In this document: piece after piece, positions 34,496-43,645 of the stretch | Position numbering within the stretch: the stretch's first letter is position 1 | How the letters are laid out: every line of letters begins with the position of its first letter | Assembly (NCBI RefSeq): GCF_900098745.1 | Contig: NZ_FQTT01000013.1 | Coordinates: forward strand, 62,001-126,000 | Length of the DNA stretch: 64,000 nucleotides | Reading direction: 5' to 3' | Origin: Actinomyces glycerinitolerans | Lineage (GTDB): Bacteria > Actinomycetota > Actinomycetes > Actinomycetales > Actinomycetaceae | Position numbers and translations under genes: made by a program | The notes under the pieces: generated by a model | Databases searched by the model: none | Told to the model about the DNA's origin: nothing | The model's input: only the letters and a program-made list of their open reading frames with translations

Positions 34496-34565
34496 CGACA
34501 ACTTCGACCGATCTCGGCACGTAATGTCTACCGACCTCGGCGGTTATATCTACCGACCTCGGCGA
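34496..34565. repeat. Three-unit array of the CCGANNTCGG palindrome
   Basis: The units are at 34508-34517 (CCGATCTCGG), 34531-34540 and 34553-34562 (both CCGACCTCGG), with starts 23 and 22 bases apart. In reverse complement the units and the TTACGTG spacer match the array at 3995-4040. The array lies between the MoeB-like gene end and tRNA-Pro. Confidence 0.75.
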
Positions 34566-34574
34566 GTTGGCGAG

Positions 34575-35774
34575 TTAGGCGGAGGCGGCCCAGGCCTTGA
34601 TGCCGCCCTCCAGGTTGGTCATGGGGCCGGCGTATCCGGCATCTTCCAGGGCCGCAATGGCGCGGGCGGAGCGCACGCCACCGGCGCAGTAGACAATCAG
34701 CTCGCGGCTCGGATCGAGCTCACCACGGCGCTCGACCACCTGGGCGAGCGGGATGTGCACGGAGCCATCGATCGTCTCGAGCTCGACCTCGTGCGGCTCG
34801 CGCACGTCCAGCAGAGTGAAGGCCCGTCCGGGCAGTTCCCCGGCGGCAATGCGCTCGCGCAGCCCATCGGCGGTGATCGTGTTCATATCGCTCTCCTCTG
34901 CAAGAGTCATCCTCCCCTGCGGCCGGGCGCCGCAGAAGGCCTCATAGTCCACCAGCCCGGTGACGGTTGGCTGGGTGCCGCACAGCGGGCAGTCGGGGTT
35001 CTTCCTTATCGGCAGTTCCGCACCGCGCCCGTCCCAGGCGTTGATCAACAACATGCGGCCCACCAGGGGAAGCGCTCCCCCGATCACTAGCTTCAACGCC
35101 TCCGCGGCCTGCATGGCTCCGACGATTCCGGGCAGCACGCCCAGTACCCCGGCCTCGGCGCAGGACGGTACCGCGCCCGGGTCGGGCGGTGCCGGGTGCA
35201 CGCAGCGGTAGCAGGGACCGCGTTCGGCGTCGAAAACGGTCACCTGGCCGTCGAAGCGCAGCACCGCCCCGTGCACGAGCGGGATTCCGAGCAGCACGCA
35301 GGCGTCCCCCAGCAGGTAGCGGGTGGGGAAGTTGTCGGTGCCGTCGATCACCACGTCCCAGCCGCGCAACAGCTCCATGGCGTTGGCGCTGGTCAGGGCC
35401 TCCCGGTAAGTGACCACCTCTACGTCCGGGTTCAGGGCGGCCACGGTCTCCCGGGCGGAGTCGACCTTGGGCCGCCCCGCGGCGGCAGTGGTGTGCAGCA
35501 CCTGGCGTTGCAGGTTGGAGACGGCGACATCGTCGTCGTCGATGATGCCGAGCGTGCCCACGCCGGCCGCAGCCAGGTACAGGACGGCGGGCGACCCCAG
35601 GGCGCCGGCGCCCACCACCAGGATGCGGGAGGCGCGGATGCGCTGCTGACCGCGCCCGCCCACCTCCGGCACGAGTGCATTGCGCGAGTAGCGCTGCTGC
35701 TCGGCGGTGGTGAGCGGGCGCAGGCGGACGTCGTCGATCAGCGAGGGGTAGGTCTCCCCTACTCCCGGCGTCAT
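34575..35774 (-). CDS. moeZ: MoeB/ThiF-type adenylyltransferase fused to rhodanese domain (MoeZ-like)
   Basis: The product is 399 residues. Residues about 22-270 are an E1-like ATP-binding domain: VVGAGALGSPAVLYLAAAG near 53, DGTDNFPTRY near 145, and zinc cysteine pairs CYRC (about 190) and CPLC (about 263). Residues about 300-399 are a rhodanese domain with active-site YCAGGVRSARA near 370. Such proteins adenylate and sulfurate the C-terminal glycine of small sulfur carriers (MoaD, ThiS, CysO) for molybdopterin, thiamine or cysteine synthesis. It starts 22 bases after the pgi stop, on the same strand, so it is probably co-transcribed with pgi. Confidence 0.9.
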   Translation of the reverse strand: MTPGVGETYPSLIDDVRLRPLTTAEQQRYSRNALVPEVGGRGQQRIRASRILVVGAGALGSPAVLYLAAAGVGTLGIIDDDDVAVSNLQRQVLHTTAAAGRPKVDSARETVAALNPDVEVVTYREALTSANAMELLRGWDVVIDGTDNFPTRYLLGDACVLLGIPLVHGAVLRFDGQVTVFDAERGPCYRCVHPAPPDPGAVPSCAEAGVLGVLPGIVGAMQAAEALKLVIGGALPLVGRMLLINAWDGRGAELPIRKNPDCPLCGTQPTVTGLVDYEAFCGARPQGRMTLAEESDMNTITADGLRERIAAGELPGRAFTLLDVREPHEVELETIDGSVHIPLAQVVERRGELDPSRELIVYCAGGVRSARAIAALEDAGYAGPMTNLEGGIKAWAASA

Positions 35775-35796
35775 GTCTGTACCGAGTCGTCCGCGG

Positions 35797-37461
35797 TCAG
35801 TGCCGCAGGCCGCGGTAGCGGTCGATCAGCTGCCGGGTGGAGGCGTCCTGGCCGGCGTAGGCGGCCTCGTCTCCGCGCACCGCGGGGGCGATCTCCAGGG
35901 CCAGCTTCTTGCCGAGCTCCACGCCCCACTGGTCGAAGGAGTCGATGCCCCACACGATGCCCTCGGTGAAGGTGATGTGCTCGTACAGGGCGATCAGCTG
36001 CCCGACCACGGTGGGGGTCAGTGCCGGGGCGAGGATCGACGTCGTCGGCCGGTTTCCGCTGAACACGCGGGCCGGGACGATCGCCTCAGGGGTGCCCTCC
36101 GCGCGCACCTCATCGGCGGTCTTGCCGAAGGCGAGGGCGGCGGTCTGGGCCAGGAAGTTGGACAGCAGCAGCTCGTGCACGTCCGCCTCGCCGTCCTTGA
36201 CCGGGTGGGCCGGGTTGGCGACGGTGATGAAGTCGGCGGGGATCAGCCGGGTGCCCTGGTGCAGCAGCTGGAAGAAGGCGTGCTGGCCGTTGGTGCCGGG
36301 CTCGCCCCAGAAGATCTCCCCGGTGTCGGCCACCACGGGGCTGCCGTCCCAGCGCACGGACTTGCCGTTGGACTCCATGGTCAACTGCTGAAGGTAGGCC
36401 GGGAAGCGGTGCAGGTACTGGGCGTAGGGCAGCACCGCGTGGGAGGCGGCCTGGAAGAAGTTCACGTACCAGACGTTGAGCAGGCCCATGAGCATGGGCA
36501 CGTTCTCCGCCGGCGCCTTGGTGGCGAAGTGCTCGTCGACGGCGTGGAAACCGGACAGGAAGTCCGCGAAGTTCTCCGGGCCGACGGTCACGGCCAGCAC
36601 GGTGCCGACGGCGGAGTCCACCGAGTAGCGCCCGCCCACCCAGTTCCAGAAGCCGAAGGCGTTGGCCGGGTCGATGCCGAAGGCCTCCACCTTGTCCAGG
36701 GCGGTGGACACGGCCACGAAGTGCTTGGCGACGGCGCCGTCGGTGCTGATGCCGCGCGCGGCCAGCGCCTCCAGCAGCCAGGTGCGGGCCATGCGGGCGT
36801 TGGTGAGGGTCTCCAGGGTGGTGAAGGTCTTGGAGGCGATGATGAACAGGGTGGTCTCCGGGTCCAGGTCGGAGACCTTCTCGGCGCAGTCGTTGGGGTC
36901 GATGTTGGAGATGAAGCGGGCCTCCAGCCCCTCCTGCACGTAGGGGCGCAGGGCCTCATAGACCATGACCGGGCCGAGGTCGCTGCCGCCGATACCGATG
37001 TTGACGACCGTCTTGATGGGCTTACCGGTCACGCCGGTCCACTCCCCCGAGCGCACGCGGCGGGCGAAGGCGTAGATCTTCTCTAGGACCTCGTGCACGT
37101 CGGCTACGACGTCCTGCCCGTCCACGGTGAGGGTGTCGGTGGCGGGGCGGCGCAGGGCGGTGTGCAGGACGGCGCGGTCCTCGGTGATGTTGATGTGCTC
37201 GCCCGCGAACATGGCGTCACGGCGGCCGGGCACGTCCACGGCCTCGGCGAGTTCCACCAGGGCGTCGCGGACCTCGTCGGTCAGGAAGTTCTTGGACAGG
37301 TCGACGAACAGGTCGCCCACCTCGTAGGAGTAGCGCTCGGCACGCTGCGGGTCCTGGGCGAACCAGGCGCGCAGGTCGGGCTCCATGGACTTGTGCAGCT
37401 CGGTAAGCCGCTTCCAGGCGGCCGTGGCGGTGGGGTCAACCGGTGTGCGTGTTGTCGACAT
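35797..37461 (-). CDS. pgi: Glucose-6-phosphate isomerase
   Basis: This 554-residue glycolytic enzyme interconverts glucose 6-phosphate and fructose 6-phosphate. Signatures are [19 protein letters not shown] near residue 152, [15 protein letters not shown] near 210 and [18 protein letters not shown] near 388, the last containing catalytic Glu and His of the PGI family. Length matches the large (E. coli type) form. On the minus strand TAGACT lies 6 bases before the ATG, and the tag-like gene starts 34 bases away in the other direction. Confidence 0.97.
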   Translation of the reverse strand: MSTTRTPVDPTATAAWKRLTELHKSMEPDLRAWFAQDPQRAERYSYEVGDLFVDLSKNFLTDEVRDALVELAEAVDVPGRRDAMFAGEHINITEDRAVLHTALRRPATDTLTVDGQDVVADVHEVLEKIYAFARRVRSGEWTGVTGKPIKTVVNIGIGGSDLGPVMVYEALRPYVQEGLEARFISNIDPNDCAEKVSDLDPETTLFIIASKTFTTLETLTNARMARTWLLEALAARGISTDGAVAKHFVAVSTALDKVEAFGIDPANAFGFWNWVGGRYSVDSAVGTVLAVTVGPENFADFLSGFHAVDEHFATKAPAENVPMLMGLLNVWYVNFFQAASHAVLPYAQYLHRFPAYLQQLTMESNGKSVRWDGSPVVADTGEIFWGEPGTNGQHAFFQLLHQGTRLIPADFITVANPAHPVKDGEADVHELLLSNFLAQTAALAFGKTADEVRAEGTPEAIVPARVFSGNRPTTSILAPALTPTVVGQLIALYEHITFTEGIVWGIDSFDQWGVELGKKLALEIAPAVRGDEAAYAGQDASTRQLIDRYRGLRH

Positions 37462-37467
37462 GGAAGC

Positions 37468-37473
37468 AGTCTA
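37468..37473 (-). promoter_or_regulatory. -10 element TAGACT for leaderless pgi
   Basis: Read on the minus strand, TAGACT is followed by GCTTCC and then the pgi ATG. Spacing of 6 bases and lack of a ribosome site indicate a leaderless message. Confidence 0.5.
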
Positions 37474-37483
37474 GGCCGTCCGC

Positions 37484-37489
37484 TACGGT
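37484..37489 (+). promoter_or_regulatory. -10 element TACGGT for the leaderless glycosylase gene
   Basis: TACGGT precedes the ATG at 37496 by 6 bases. It is back to back with the pgi -10 element, making a compact divergent promoter. Confidence 0.5.
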
Positions 37490-37495
37490 TACCGC

Positions 37496-38098
37496 ATGGA
37501 AGACCTGGTGATCGGCGAGGACGGGCTGGCGCGGCCGGTGTGGGCGGCCGCCGACCCGCTGCTGCGCGACTACTACGACACCGAGTGGGGCATGCCCGTG
37601 CGCGATGAGCGCGGCGTGTTCGAGCGCCTCAGCCTGGAGGCCTTCCAGTCCGGCCTGTCCTGGCGCACCATCCTGGTCAAGCGGCCAGCCTTCCGGGAGG
37701 CCTTCGCCGACTTCCAGCCGGAGGCGGTGGCCGACTTCGGGGACGACGACGTGGCCCGCCTGCTGGCCGACACCCGGATCGTGCGCAACCGGGCGAAGAT
37801 CCTGGCCACCATCAACAACGCCCGGGCCACCATGGCCCTGCGGGATGCCGACGACGTCGACGGCGGCCTGGCGGGCCTGGTCTGGTCCTACCGGCCGGCG
37901 GCCACGCCCGCCCCGCGCACGCTGGCGGAGACGCCCACGCGCTCGCCGGAGTCGGAGGCGCTGGCTCGCCGGCTCAAGCGCCTGGGCTTCCGGTTCGTCG
38001 GCCCGACGACGGCGTTCGCGCTTATGGAGGCCATCGGCATCGTGGACACCCACCTGGTGGGATCCTGGCGCCGCGGCTCCTCCGGGGTGTGGAACTGA
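37496..38098 (+). CDS. tag: DNA-3-methyladenine glycosylase I (Tag) family
   Basis: This 200-residue base-excision enzyme has the Tag layout: YYDTEWGMPVRDER near residue 27, LSLEAFQSGLSWRTILVKR near 44 (with the substrate-pocket Glu), and GFRFVGPTTAFALMEAIG near 163. The zinc-snap ligands of E. coli Tag are mostly absent: there is no Cys near the start, the His of that region is Tyr, and the last Cys is Ser (DTHLVGSW). The protein therefore keeps the fold core without the structural zinc. It should remove 3-methyladenine from DNA. It is divergent from pgi. Confidence 0.9.
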   Translation: MEDLVIGEDGLARPVWAAADPLLRDYYDTEWGMPVRDERGVFERLSLEAFQSGLSWRTILVKRPAFREAFADFQPEAVADFGDDDVARLLADTRIVRNRAKILATINNARATMALRDADDVDGGLAGLVWSYRPAATPAPRTLAETPTRSPESEALARRLKRLGFRFVGPTTAFALMEAIGIVDTHLVGSWRRGSSGVWN

Positions 38099-38157
38099 GG
38101 AGCGCCTCACGAAGTCAGTGATCCGCTGCCTCGCCGTGGCTCGCTCCGCGCTCTTGC

Positions 38158-38278
38158 TGTCAAAATCGATGACAAACGAAATCCGCAGCGCTCCAGGCGC
38201 TTCACAAAACGTTGGAACCATGCGGGTACCGAGTGGCGTAGAAGAGCGCTTCCCCGGCGTTTGTCATCGATCTTGACA
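38158..38278. mobile_element. 121-base MITE-like inverted-repeat element
   Basis: Two 21-base arms match as an inverted repeat at 20 of 21 positions: 38158-38178 (begins TGTCAAAATCGATG) and 38258-38278 (ends CATCGATCTTGACA). They flank 79 bases without a coding frame. The element sits between the convergent tag and HEAT-repeat genes and is more AT-rich than its surroundings. I see no clear target duplication and no second copy in the window. It could instead be a large intergenic hairpin RNA. Confidence 0.55.
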
Positions 38279-38327
38279 CTGCCGGTACGTTGGCATGCCG
38301 AGCCGCCCCGGCAACACCGCTCCGGGG

Positions 38328-39026
38328 TCAGCCTGGGTTGCCGAGGAGCTTGGACAGGCGCTTCTTGCGGCGGTTCTGGGTGACGATCCAGGCCACGTCG
38401 GGGTCGCCGACGTCGAGCGCCGCGAATACGGGGAGCCCCGCGCCGGGGTCGGCCGCCACGGCCACGCTCCAGCAGTAGCCGAGGGACTTGCGCAGCGTCC
38501 GCGCCGCGGGAGCCTTGCGGTCCTGCGGCGGCAGTGCAATGAGGTGATCGGTGGTGCGCCGGCACACGTCGATGGCGAGCCGAGCGGCCTCGGCGGTACA
38601 CAGCAGCCGCGGCTCGCAGATCGTCACCGCGGCGGCGCGCTGTACCAACGGGTCATCGTCGTCGGCCCATGTCAGGACGAGGGAGAACAGCGTTTGCGGG
38701 TCGGAGTCCCCCAGTAGCTGCAGGCCGATGGTGACCGCCTCGCGCACGCGCCAGCGCTCGTCGGTGGCAAGCTCCCGCGCCCGTCGCTCATATGGCGCAT
38801 CGGCCGCCCGGTAGCCAATTGCGGCGGCCGCACAGGCAGTGGTGTACTCGCCGCCGTCGGCCAGCAGTTCTTCGATCGTGTCTGGATCGGCGGCCCGCGC
38901 GGCCGTCGCGATCAGCTCGATGTTCGCGCGGGGGCCGGGAAGCCCCGAGCGCTGGTTCAGGTACGCGGGCCAGTCGGCGGCCTCCAACTCCTTGAGGTCA
39001 GCGATCCACGACGCCGTGTCGACCAT
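38328..39026 (-). CDS. HEAT-repeat protein (DNA-alkylation-repair-like fold), function unknown
   Basis: The product is 232 residues from the ATG at 39026, chosen because TACGAT lies 6 bases upstream; the in-frame start at 39077 crosses that promoter. It is built of helical pairs such as NIELIATAARAADPDTIEELL, described by its repeated pattern, and RWRVREAVTIGLQLLGDSD, typical of HEAT/armadillo proteins. No signal peptide or membrane segment is present. DNA-alkylation-repair AlkD relatives have this fold and the neighbouring tag gene is a DNA repair gene, but catalytic AlkD residues are not evident, so no function is assigned. Confidence 0.75.
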   Translation of the reverse strand: MVDTASWIADLKELEAADWPAYLNQRSGLPGPRANIELIATAARAADPDTIEELLADGGEYTTACAAAAIGYRAADAPYERRARELATDERWRVREAVTIGLQLLGDSDPQTLFSLVLTWADDDDPLVQRAAAVTICEPRLLCTAEAARLAIDVCRRTTDHLIALPPQDRKAPAARTLRKSLGYCWSVAVAADPGAGLPVFAALDVGDPDVAWIVTQNRRKKRLSKLLGNPG

Positions 39027-39032
39027 GCCGCG

Positions 39033-39038
39033 ATCGTA
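39033..39038 (-). promoter_or_regulatory. -10 element TACGAT for a leaderless start
   Basis: On the minus strand TACGAT is followed by CGCGGC and the ATG at 39026. It decides the start of the HEAT-repeat gene. Confidence 0.5.
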
Positions 39039-39220
39039 CAACTGCCGCGAAGAAATGTCCGAAATCGGCACGAACAAGCCCGCAATCCCAAGCCACGGGT
39101 CAGCCAGTCCTTGGAATCACGCGGATGCGGAATCACCCCGAGCGGCCGAGCCCGGCGTTAATGCCGATCGTGGACATTCTGCCGCACCCGGCGCGCGCTC
39201 ACGGCCGGGCGAAGCCGCCC

Positions 39221-41380
39221 TCAGCGCCGCTGACGACGCTCGCGCACGCGCACACCGATCTGGATGGGGGTGCCGGCGAAGCCGAACTCCTCACGCAGCC
39301 GGTTCTCGATGAAGCGCCGGTAACCGGCGTCCAGGAATCCGGTCGTGAAGATGACGATGCGTGGCGGGGCGGTCTGCACCTGGGTGGCGAACAGGATGCG
39401 GGGCTGCTTGCCGCCTCGCACCGGGTGCGGGCTGGCCGCCTGTAGCTCCCCCAGGAAGGCATTGAGCCGCCCCGTGGGCACGCGCGTGTTCCAGCCGGCC
39501 AGGGCCGTGTCCAGGGCGCGCGCCAAGCGGTTGGTGTGCCAGCCGGTGCGGGCGGAGAGGTTGATGCGCGGCGCCCAGTCCACATGGGCGAGCTCGTGCT
39601 CCGCCTCCCACTCCAGCTGCTTGCGGCGGTCCTCGTCAACCAGGTCCCACTTGTTGTTGACGATTACCAGGGCGCGTCCGGCGTCGACCACCTGCTGGAT
39701 CACGCGGATGTCCTGCTCGGTGATGGCCTCGGAGGCGTCCAGCAGGACCACCGCCACCTCGGCCTTCTCCACCGCTCCCTGAGTGCGCAGCACCGCGTAG
39801 TAGTCGGCACCGCGCGCCTGCCGGATGCGGCGGCGGATGCCGGCGGTGTCCACCAGCAGCCACTGGCGGCCGTCGAACTCGACGACCTCGTCCACCGGGT
39901 CGCGGGTGGTGCCGGCCAGTTCGTTGACCACCACCCGCTCGTTGCCGGCAAGCTGGTTCAGCAGTGAGGACTTGCCGACGTTGGGGCGCCCCACCAGGGC
40001 GATGCGGTGCAGGTCGTCGCTGCGCTCCGGCCCGGCCACGGCGGACACCTCCGGCAGGATGGCGACGGCGGCGTCGAGCAGCTCCCCGCTGCCGCGGCCG
40101 TGCAGGGCGGAGACGGCGTAGGGCTCGCCCAGGCCCAGGGCCCACAGCGCGGCGGCGTCGCCCTCCTGCACGGGCGAGTCGACCTTGTTGGCGGCCAGCA
40201 CCACCGGCTTGCCGGAGCGGCGCAGCATCTTGACGATCCGGTCGTCGGCCTCGGTAACCCCCACGCGGGCGTCCACCACCAGCAGCACGGCGTCGGCCAA
40301 GTCCACGGCGGCCTCGGCCTGCGCGGCGACGGCGGCGTCCAGGCCGGCCACGTCAACCTCCCAGCCGCCGGTGTCGACGATGGTGAAGCGCTTGCCGGCC
40401 CATTCGGCCGGGTAGGAGACGCGGTCGCGGGTCACGCCCGGCACGTCCTGCACGACGGCGGCGCGCCGCCCCAGCACGCGATTAACGAGCGTCGACTTGC
40501 CGACATTGGGACGGCCGACGACGGCCAGCACCGGCAATCCTGCCTCCAGCCCCGCCTGGGCGCTGGGGATCTCCTCCCCCGCGAGCACCGCCTGGTCGTC
40601 GGCGTCGAGCACGTAGTCGTCCAGGCCTGCGCGCAGCGCGTCGGCGCGGGCGTCCTCCAAGCGCTCGCGCTCGGCGGCCTCGGTGCGCGCCTGCTCGACC
40701 AGCTCGGTGACGCGGGCGATGGTCTCCTCCAGCGTCAGATCGGAGGTATCCACGGCGGTGACGCCCTCAGGAACGGTGAGGAACTGGGAGACGGTGGCGT
40801 CGTCGTGGTCGCGGCGCACCACCTGGTCGCGCAGGGCGGCCGCATCCACGGCCTTGCCGGCGGCATCCAGGTCGGCGGCGCGGCGGGCGAGCCGGGCCTG
40901 CTCGCTGGCGGTCAGCAGCAGGCGCACGTCGGCGTCGGGGGCGACCACCGTGGTGATGTCGCGCCCCTCGGCGATGATGCCGGCGCCGCGGGAGAAGGAG
41001 CCGGCCAGGCCGGTCGCCTCGGCACGGATGATCTCCCGCTGGAGCCGGGCCAATTCGGCGCGCACGTCCAGATTGGTGGCAACCTTGGAGACCACGGTGG
41101 AGATGTGCGGGTCGCGGATGGCCTCGGCGAGGTTCACCCCGTCGCAGGTGACGCCGGGCGCCTCGGGGTCCAGCCCCATCACCAGCGGCATGGCCTGCAC
41201 GGCGTGGGTGACGGCAGCGGCGTCGTCCAGGTCGATGCCGGTGCGCTCGCACCACCAGGCGGCCGCCCGGTACATGGCGCCGGTGTCCAGGTAGGCCAGC
41301 CCCAGCGCGGCCGCAACCCGCTTGGACACCGTGGACTTGCCGGACCCGGACGGCCCGTCAATGGCGACGACGATTCCCAT
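39221..41380 (-). CDS. cmk-der: Fused cytidylate kinase and ribosome-assembly GTPase Der
   Basis: The product is 719 residues from the ATG at 41380, which has GGAGGA 5 bases upstream; a TTG at 41392 is less likely. Residues 1-225 are cytidylate kinase (GPSGSGKST at 9-17, [21 protein letters not shown]), which phosphorylates CMP and dCMP. After an acidic linker come the two GTPase domains of Der: GRPNVGKST at 289-297 with DTGGW, and GRPNVGKSS at 464-472 with DTAG and NKWD. A C-terminal KH-like domain follows. Der works in 50S subunit maturation. Adjacent cmk and der genes are common in actinobacteria; here they form one frame without interruption. Confidence 0.95.
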   Translation of the reverse strand: MGIVVAIDGPSGSGKSTVSKRVAAALGLAYLDTGAMYRAAAWWCERTGIDLDDAAAVTHAVQAMPLVMGLDPEAPGVTCDGVNLAEAIRDPHISTVVSKVATNLDVRAELARLQREIIRAEATGLAGSFSRGAGIIAEGRDITTVVAPDADVRLLLTASEQARLARRAADLDAAGKAVDAAALRDQVVRRDHDDATVSQFLTVPEGVTAVDTSDLTLEETIARVTELVEQARTEAAERERLEDARADALRAGLDDYVLDADDQAVLAGEEIPSAQAGLEAGLPVLAVVGRPNVGKSTLVNRVLGRRAAVVQDVPGVTRDRVSYPAEWAGKRFTIVDTGGWEVDVAGLDAAVAAQAEAAVDLADAVLLVVDARVGVTEADDRIVKMLRRSGKPVVLAANKVDSPVQEGDAAALWALGLGEPYAVSALHGRGSGELLDAAVAILPEVSAVAGPERSDDLHRIALVGRPNVGKSSLLNQLAGNERVVVNELAGTTRDPVDEVVEFDGRQWLLVDTAGIRRRIRQARGADYYAVLRTQGAVEKAEVAVVLLDASEAITEQDIRVIQQVVDAGRALVIVNNKWDLVDEDRRKQLEWEAEHELAHVDWAPRINLSARTGWHTNRLARALDTALAGWNTRVPTGRLNAFLGELQAASPHPVRGGKQPRILFATQVQTAPPRIVIFTTGFLDAGYRRFIENRLREEFGFAGTPIQIGVRVRERRQRR

Positions 41381-41525
41381 GTGCTCCTCCAACGTTCAAC
41401 CCCGCAGGCTCAGGCGAGCCCGGTTGGCCTCAAGGGGTAAGCGTCCCACAATGACGCGGCCGGGCGCGGATCCGCAGCAGATGAGTCCGCCCACAGCCGC
41501 GCCGGGACGGACGCCGCGGGCCGCC

Positions 41526-42689
41526 TCAGGACACGACCACGCGCCAGCCGCGGGCGTCCAGGGCCTCCTCCAGCCCCTGCGCGGCGGCCGGCATGACCGA
41601 GAGCATGGCCAGGCCGGCGCTCTGCCCGGGCGAGTGCTCCATGGCGAAGTCCTCAATGTTGACGCCCGCCTCGCCGACGTCGGAGAACAGCCGGCCGAGC
41701 GAGCCGGCGGAGTCGGGCACCAGCACCTGCACCTGTGCGTAGCGGCGCGGCGCCCCGCCGTGCTTGCCCGGTATGCGGGCCTGCCCGGCGTTGCCGCGGG
41801 TCATCAGGTCGGTAATGGCGCCGACGGCGCCCGGGGCGATGGTGGCGGCGTCTCCGGCGGCGGTGTAGGCGGGGTCGTCGGGCGACACGGCGGCGGGTGC
41901 GATCCCATCGATCAGGCGGTCCAGGTCCCCACGCAGCTGGCGCAGCATGTCCGCCACCGGCCCGGCGTTGCCGACCACGATGGCCGACCACAGCCGCGGA
42001 TCGGAGGCGGCGATGCGGGTGGTGTCGCGCAGTCCCTGCCCGGCCAGACCGAGCGCGTTCTCCGGGGTGGTCTCCAGACGCGCGGCCAGTAGGGAGCTGA
42101 CCAGTTGGGGGACGTGGCTGACGGCGGCGACGGCGGCGTCGTGCTCGGCCGCGGTCATGCGCACCGGGGTCGCGCCGACGTCGACGGCCAGGTTGCGCAC
42201 CGCCAACTCGGCCTCCGGGGTGGCGCCGTCGGCGATGACCACCCAGGGGCGGCCCGCGAACAGGTCGGAGTCGGCCGCGCCGGCCCCCGACCGCTCCCGC
42301 CCGGCCATGGGGTGGGAGCCGACATAGCGGCGCGCGTCCCACCCGCCGTGGCGGCGCACCTCGGCGGCAATGCGCGCCTTGACGCTCGCGACATCCGTGA
42401 CCACCGCATCCGGGTGCGCGTCCAGTTCGCGCAGAACCACGCCCGCGGCCACGTCCGGTGGAGTGGCGACCACGATCAGGGCCGGTTCGGGGCTGTGCTC
42501 GTCACGCACCTGCCCGGCACCCATATCGCGGGCCAGCGCCAGGGAGGTGGGCGAGGTGTCGGATAGCTGCACCGGGACGCCGGCGGCGGTCAGGGCCAGC
42601 GCCAGGGAGGTGCCCAGCAACCCGGTGCCGACCACCAGCACCGGCCCCCGGGTGGACAGGACGGCCGAGGGGTTTCCGATGGCACTCAC
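41526..42689 (-). CDS. tyrA: Prephenate dehydrogenase (tyrosine synthesis)
   Basis: This 387-residue cytoplasmic enzyme performs NAD-dependent oxidative decarboxylation of prephenate to 4-hydroxyphenylpyruvate. The Rossmann motif VVGTGLLGTSLA is at 19-30. VGSHPMAGRERSG near 122 and the HVPQLVSSLLAARL helix near 190 are TyrA signatures. C-terminal residues from about 310 (QVQVLVPDSAGSLGRLFSDV) are an ACT domain, suggesting feedback by an aromatic amino acid. It overlaps rluB by 4 bases and is followed after 145 bases by cmk-der. Confidence 0.95.
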   Translation of the reverse strand: MSAIGNPSAVLSTRGPVLVVGTGLLGTSLALALTAAGVPVQLSDTSPTSLALARDMGAGQVRDEHSPEPALIVVATPPDVAAGVVLRELDAHPDAVVTDVASVKARIAAEVRRHGGWDARRYVGSHPMAGRERSGAGAADSDLFAGRPWVVIADGATPEAELAVRNLAVDVGATPVRMTAAEHDAAVAAVSHVPQLVSSLLAARLETTPENALGLAGQGLRDTTRIAASDPRLWSAIVVGNAGPVADMLRQLRGDLDRLIDGIAPAAVSPDDPAYTAAGDAATIAPGAVGAITDLMTRGNAGQARIPGKHGGAPRRYAQVQVLVPDSAGSLGRLFSDVGEAGVNIEDFAMEHSPGQSAGLAMLSVMPAAAQGLEEALDARGWRVVVS

Positions 42690-43645
42690 AGGCCCACCTC
42701 CTGCTGCAGGGCGCTGACCTCGGCGCCGGTCAGGGCCCGCATGGCACCGGGCCGCAGATCACCCAGGGTCAAGGGGCCCAGCCGGGTGCGGGAAAGACGG
42801 ATCACCGGGTGGCCGACGGCGGCCAGCATGCGGCGCACGATGCGGTTGCGTCCCGAGTGCAGGGTGACTTCCACGATCGAGGCGTCCGGGGAGACATCCT
42901 TGACCACCGCCCGGTCGGCGGTGATCGGACCGTCCTCCAGCTCGACGCCGCGCCGGAACCGCCGCGGCAGGCCGGCGCCCACCCGGCCCTTGACCACGGC
43001 CACGTAGGTCTTACCGACCTCGTAGCTGGGGTGGGTGAGCCGGTGGGTGAGTTCGCCGTCGTTGGACAGCAACAGCAGCCCCTCGGTGTCGGCGTCCAGC
43101 CGGCCCACGTGCACCAGCCGCAAGGCGGCGGCCTTCTCCACTCCGCCCAGCTGCTCGGCGTGCTCGGTCAGGTACCGCTCGGCGTACTCGGCGACGGTGG
43201 GCCGTCCCTGCGGGTCCTCCATGGTGGTGACCACGCCGGCGGGCTTGTGCAGCATGATGGTGATGACGTCGGGGTCGGTGAGCACCCGCGAGCCGTCCAC
43301 GCGGATCTCCTGAGTGGCGGGGTCCACGCGCACCCCGGGTTCGGTGACCCGCACCCCGTCGACGCTCACTCTCCCCGCGGCGATCAGCTGCTCGCATACG
43401 CGCCGCGACCCCACCCCGGCGTGGGCCAGCACCTTCTGGAGCCGCTGGCCGCCGGCGACGTAGGGGTCCTCGGTGCGCGCCTGCCCGTCCTGGCCGGCGC
43501 CGGCTCCCGCCACGGCGGGTGCCGTAGAGGGGGCGTCGACCTCGTAGTCGACTTCTTCGAGGTCGTCGGCGTCGTAGAACTCCTCGGCGCCGAAGTCCAG
43601 CACGGCGTCCGTGCGCTCGTCGCGGTGGTCCTGGCTTGGGTTCAC
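42686..43645 (-). CDS. rluB: 23S rRNA pseudouridine synthase, RluB family
   Basis: The product is 319 residues. The first 60 residues are an acidic, disordered-looking extension. An S4 domain follows (RLQKVLAHAGVGSRRVCEQL near 70). The catalytic domain has HKPAGVVTT near 133 and VGRLDADTEGLLLLSNDGEL near 180, with the catalytic Asp in GRLDADTEG. The enzyme should make pseudouridine in helix 89 of 23S rRNA. It overlaps scpB and tyrA by 4 bases each, the usual actinobacterial order. Confidence 0.94.
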   Translation of the reverse strand: MNPSQDHRDERTDAVLDFGAEEFYDADDLEEVDYEVDAPSTAPAVAGAGAGQDGQARTEDPYVAGGQRLQKVLAHAGVGSRRVCEQLIAAGRVSVDGVRVTEPGVRVDPATQEIRVDGSRVLTDPDVITIMLHKPAGVVTTMEDPQGRPTVAEYAERYLTEHAEQLGGVEKAAALRLVHVGRLDADTEGLLLLSNDGELTHRLTHPSYEVGKTYVAVVKGRVGAGLPRRFRRGVELEDGPITADRAVVKDVSPDASIVEVTLHSGRNRIVRRMLAAVGHPVIRLSRTRLGPLTLGDLRPGAMRALTGAEVSALQQEVGL

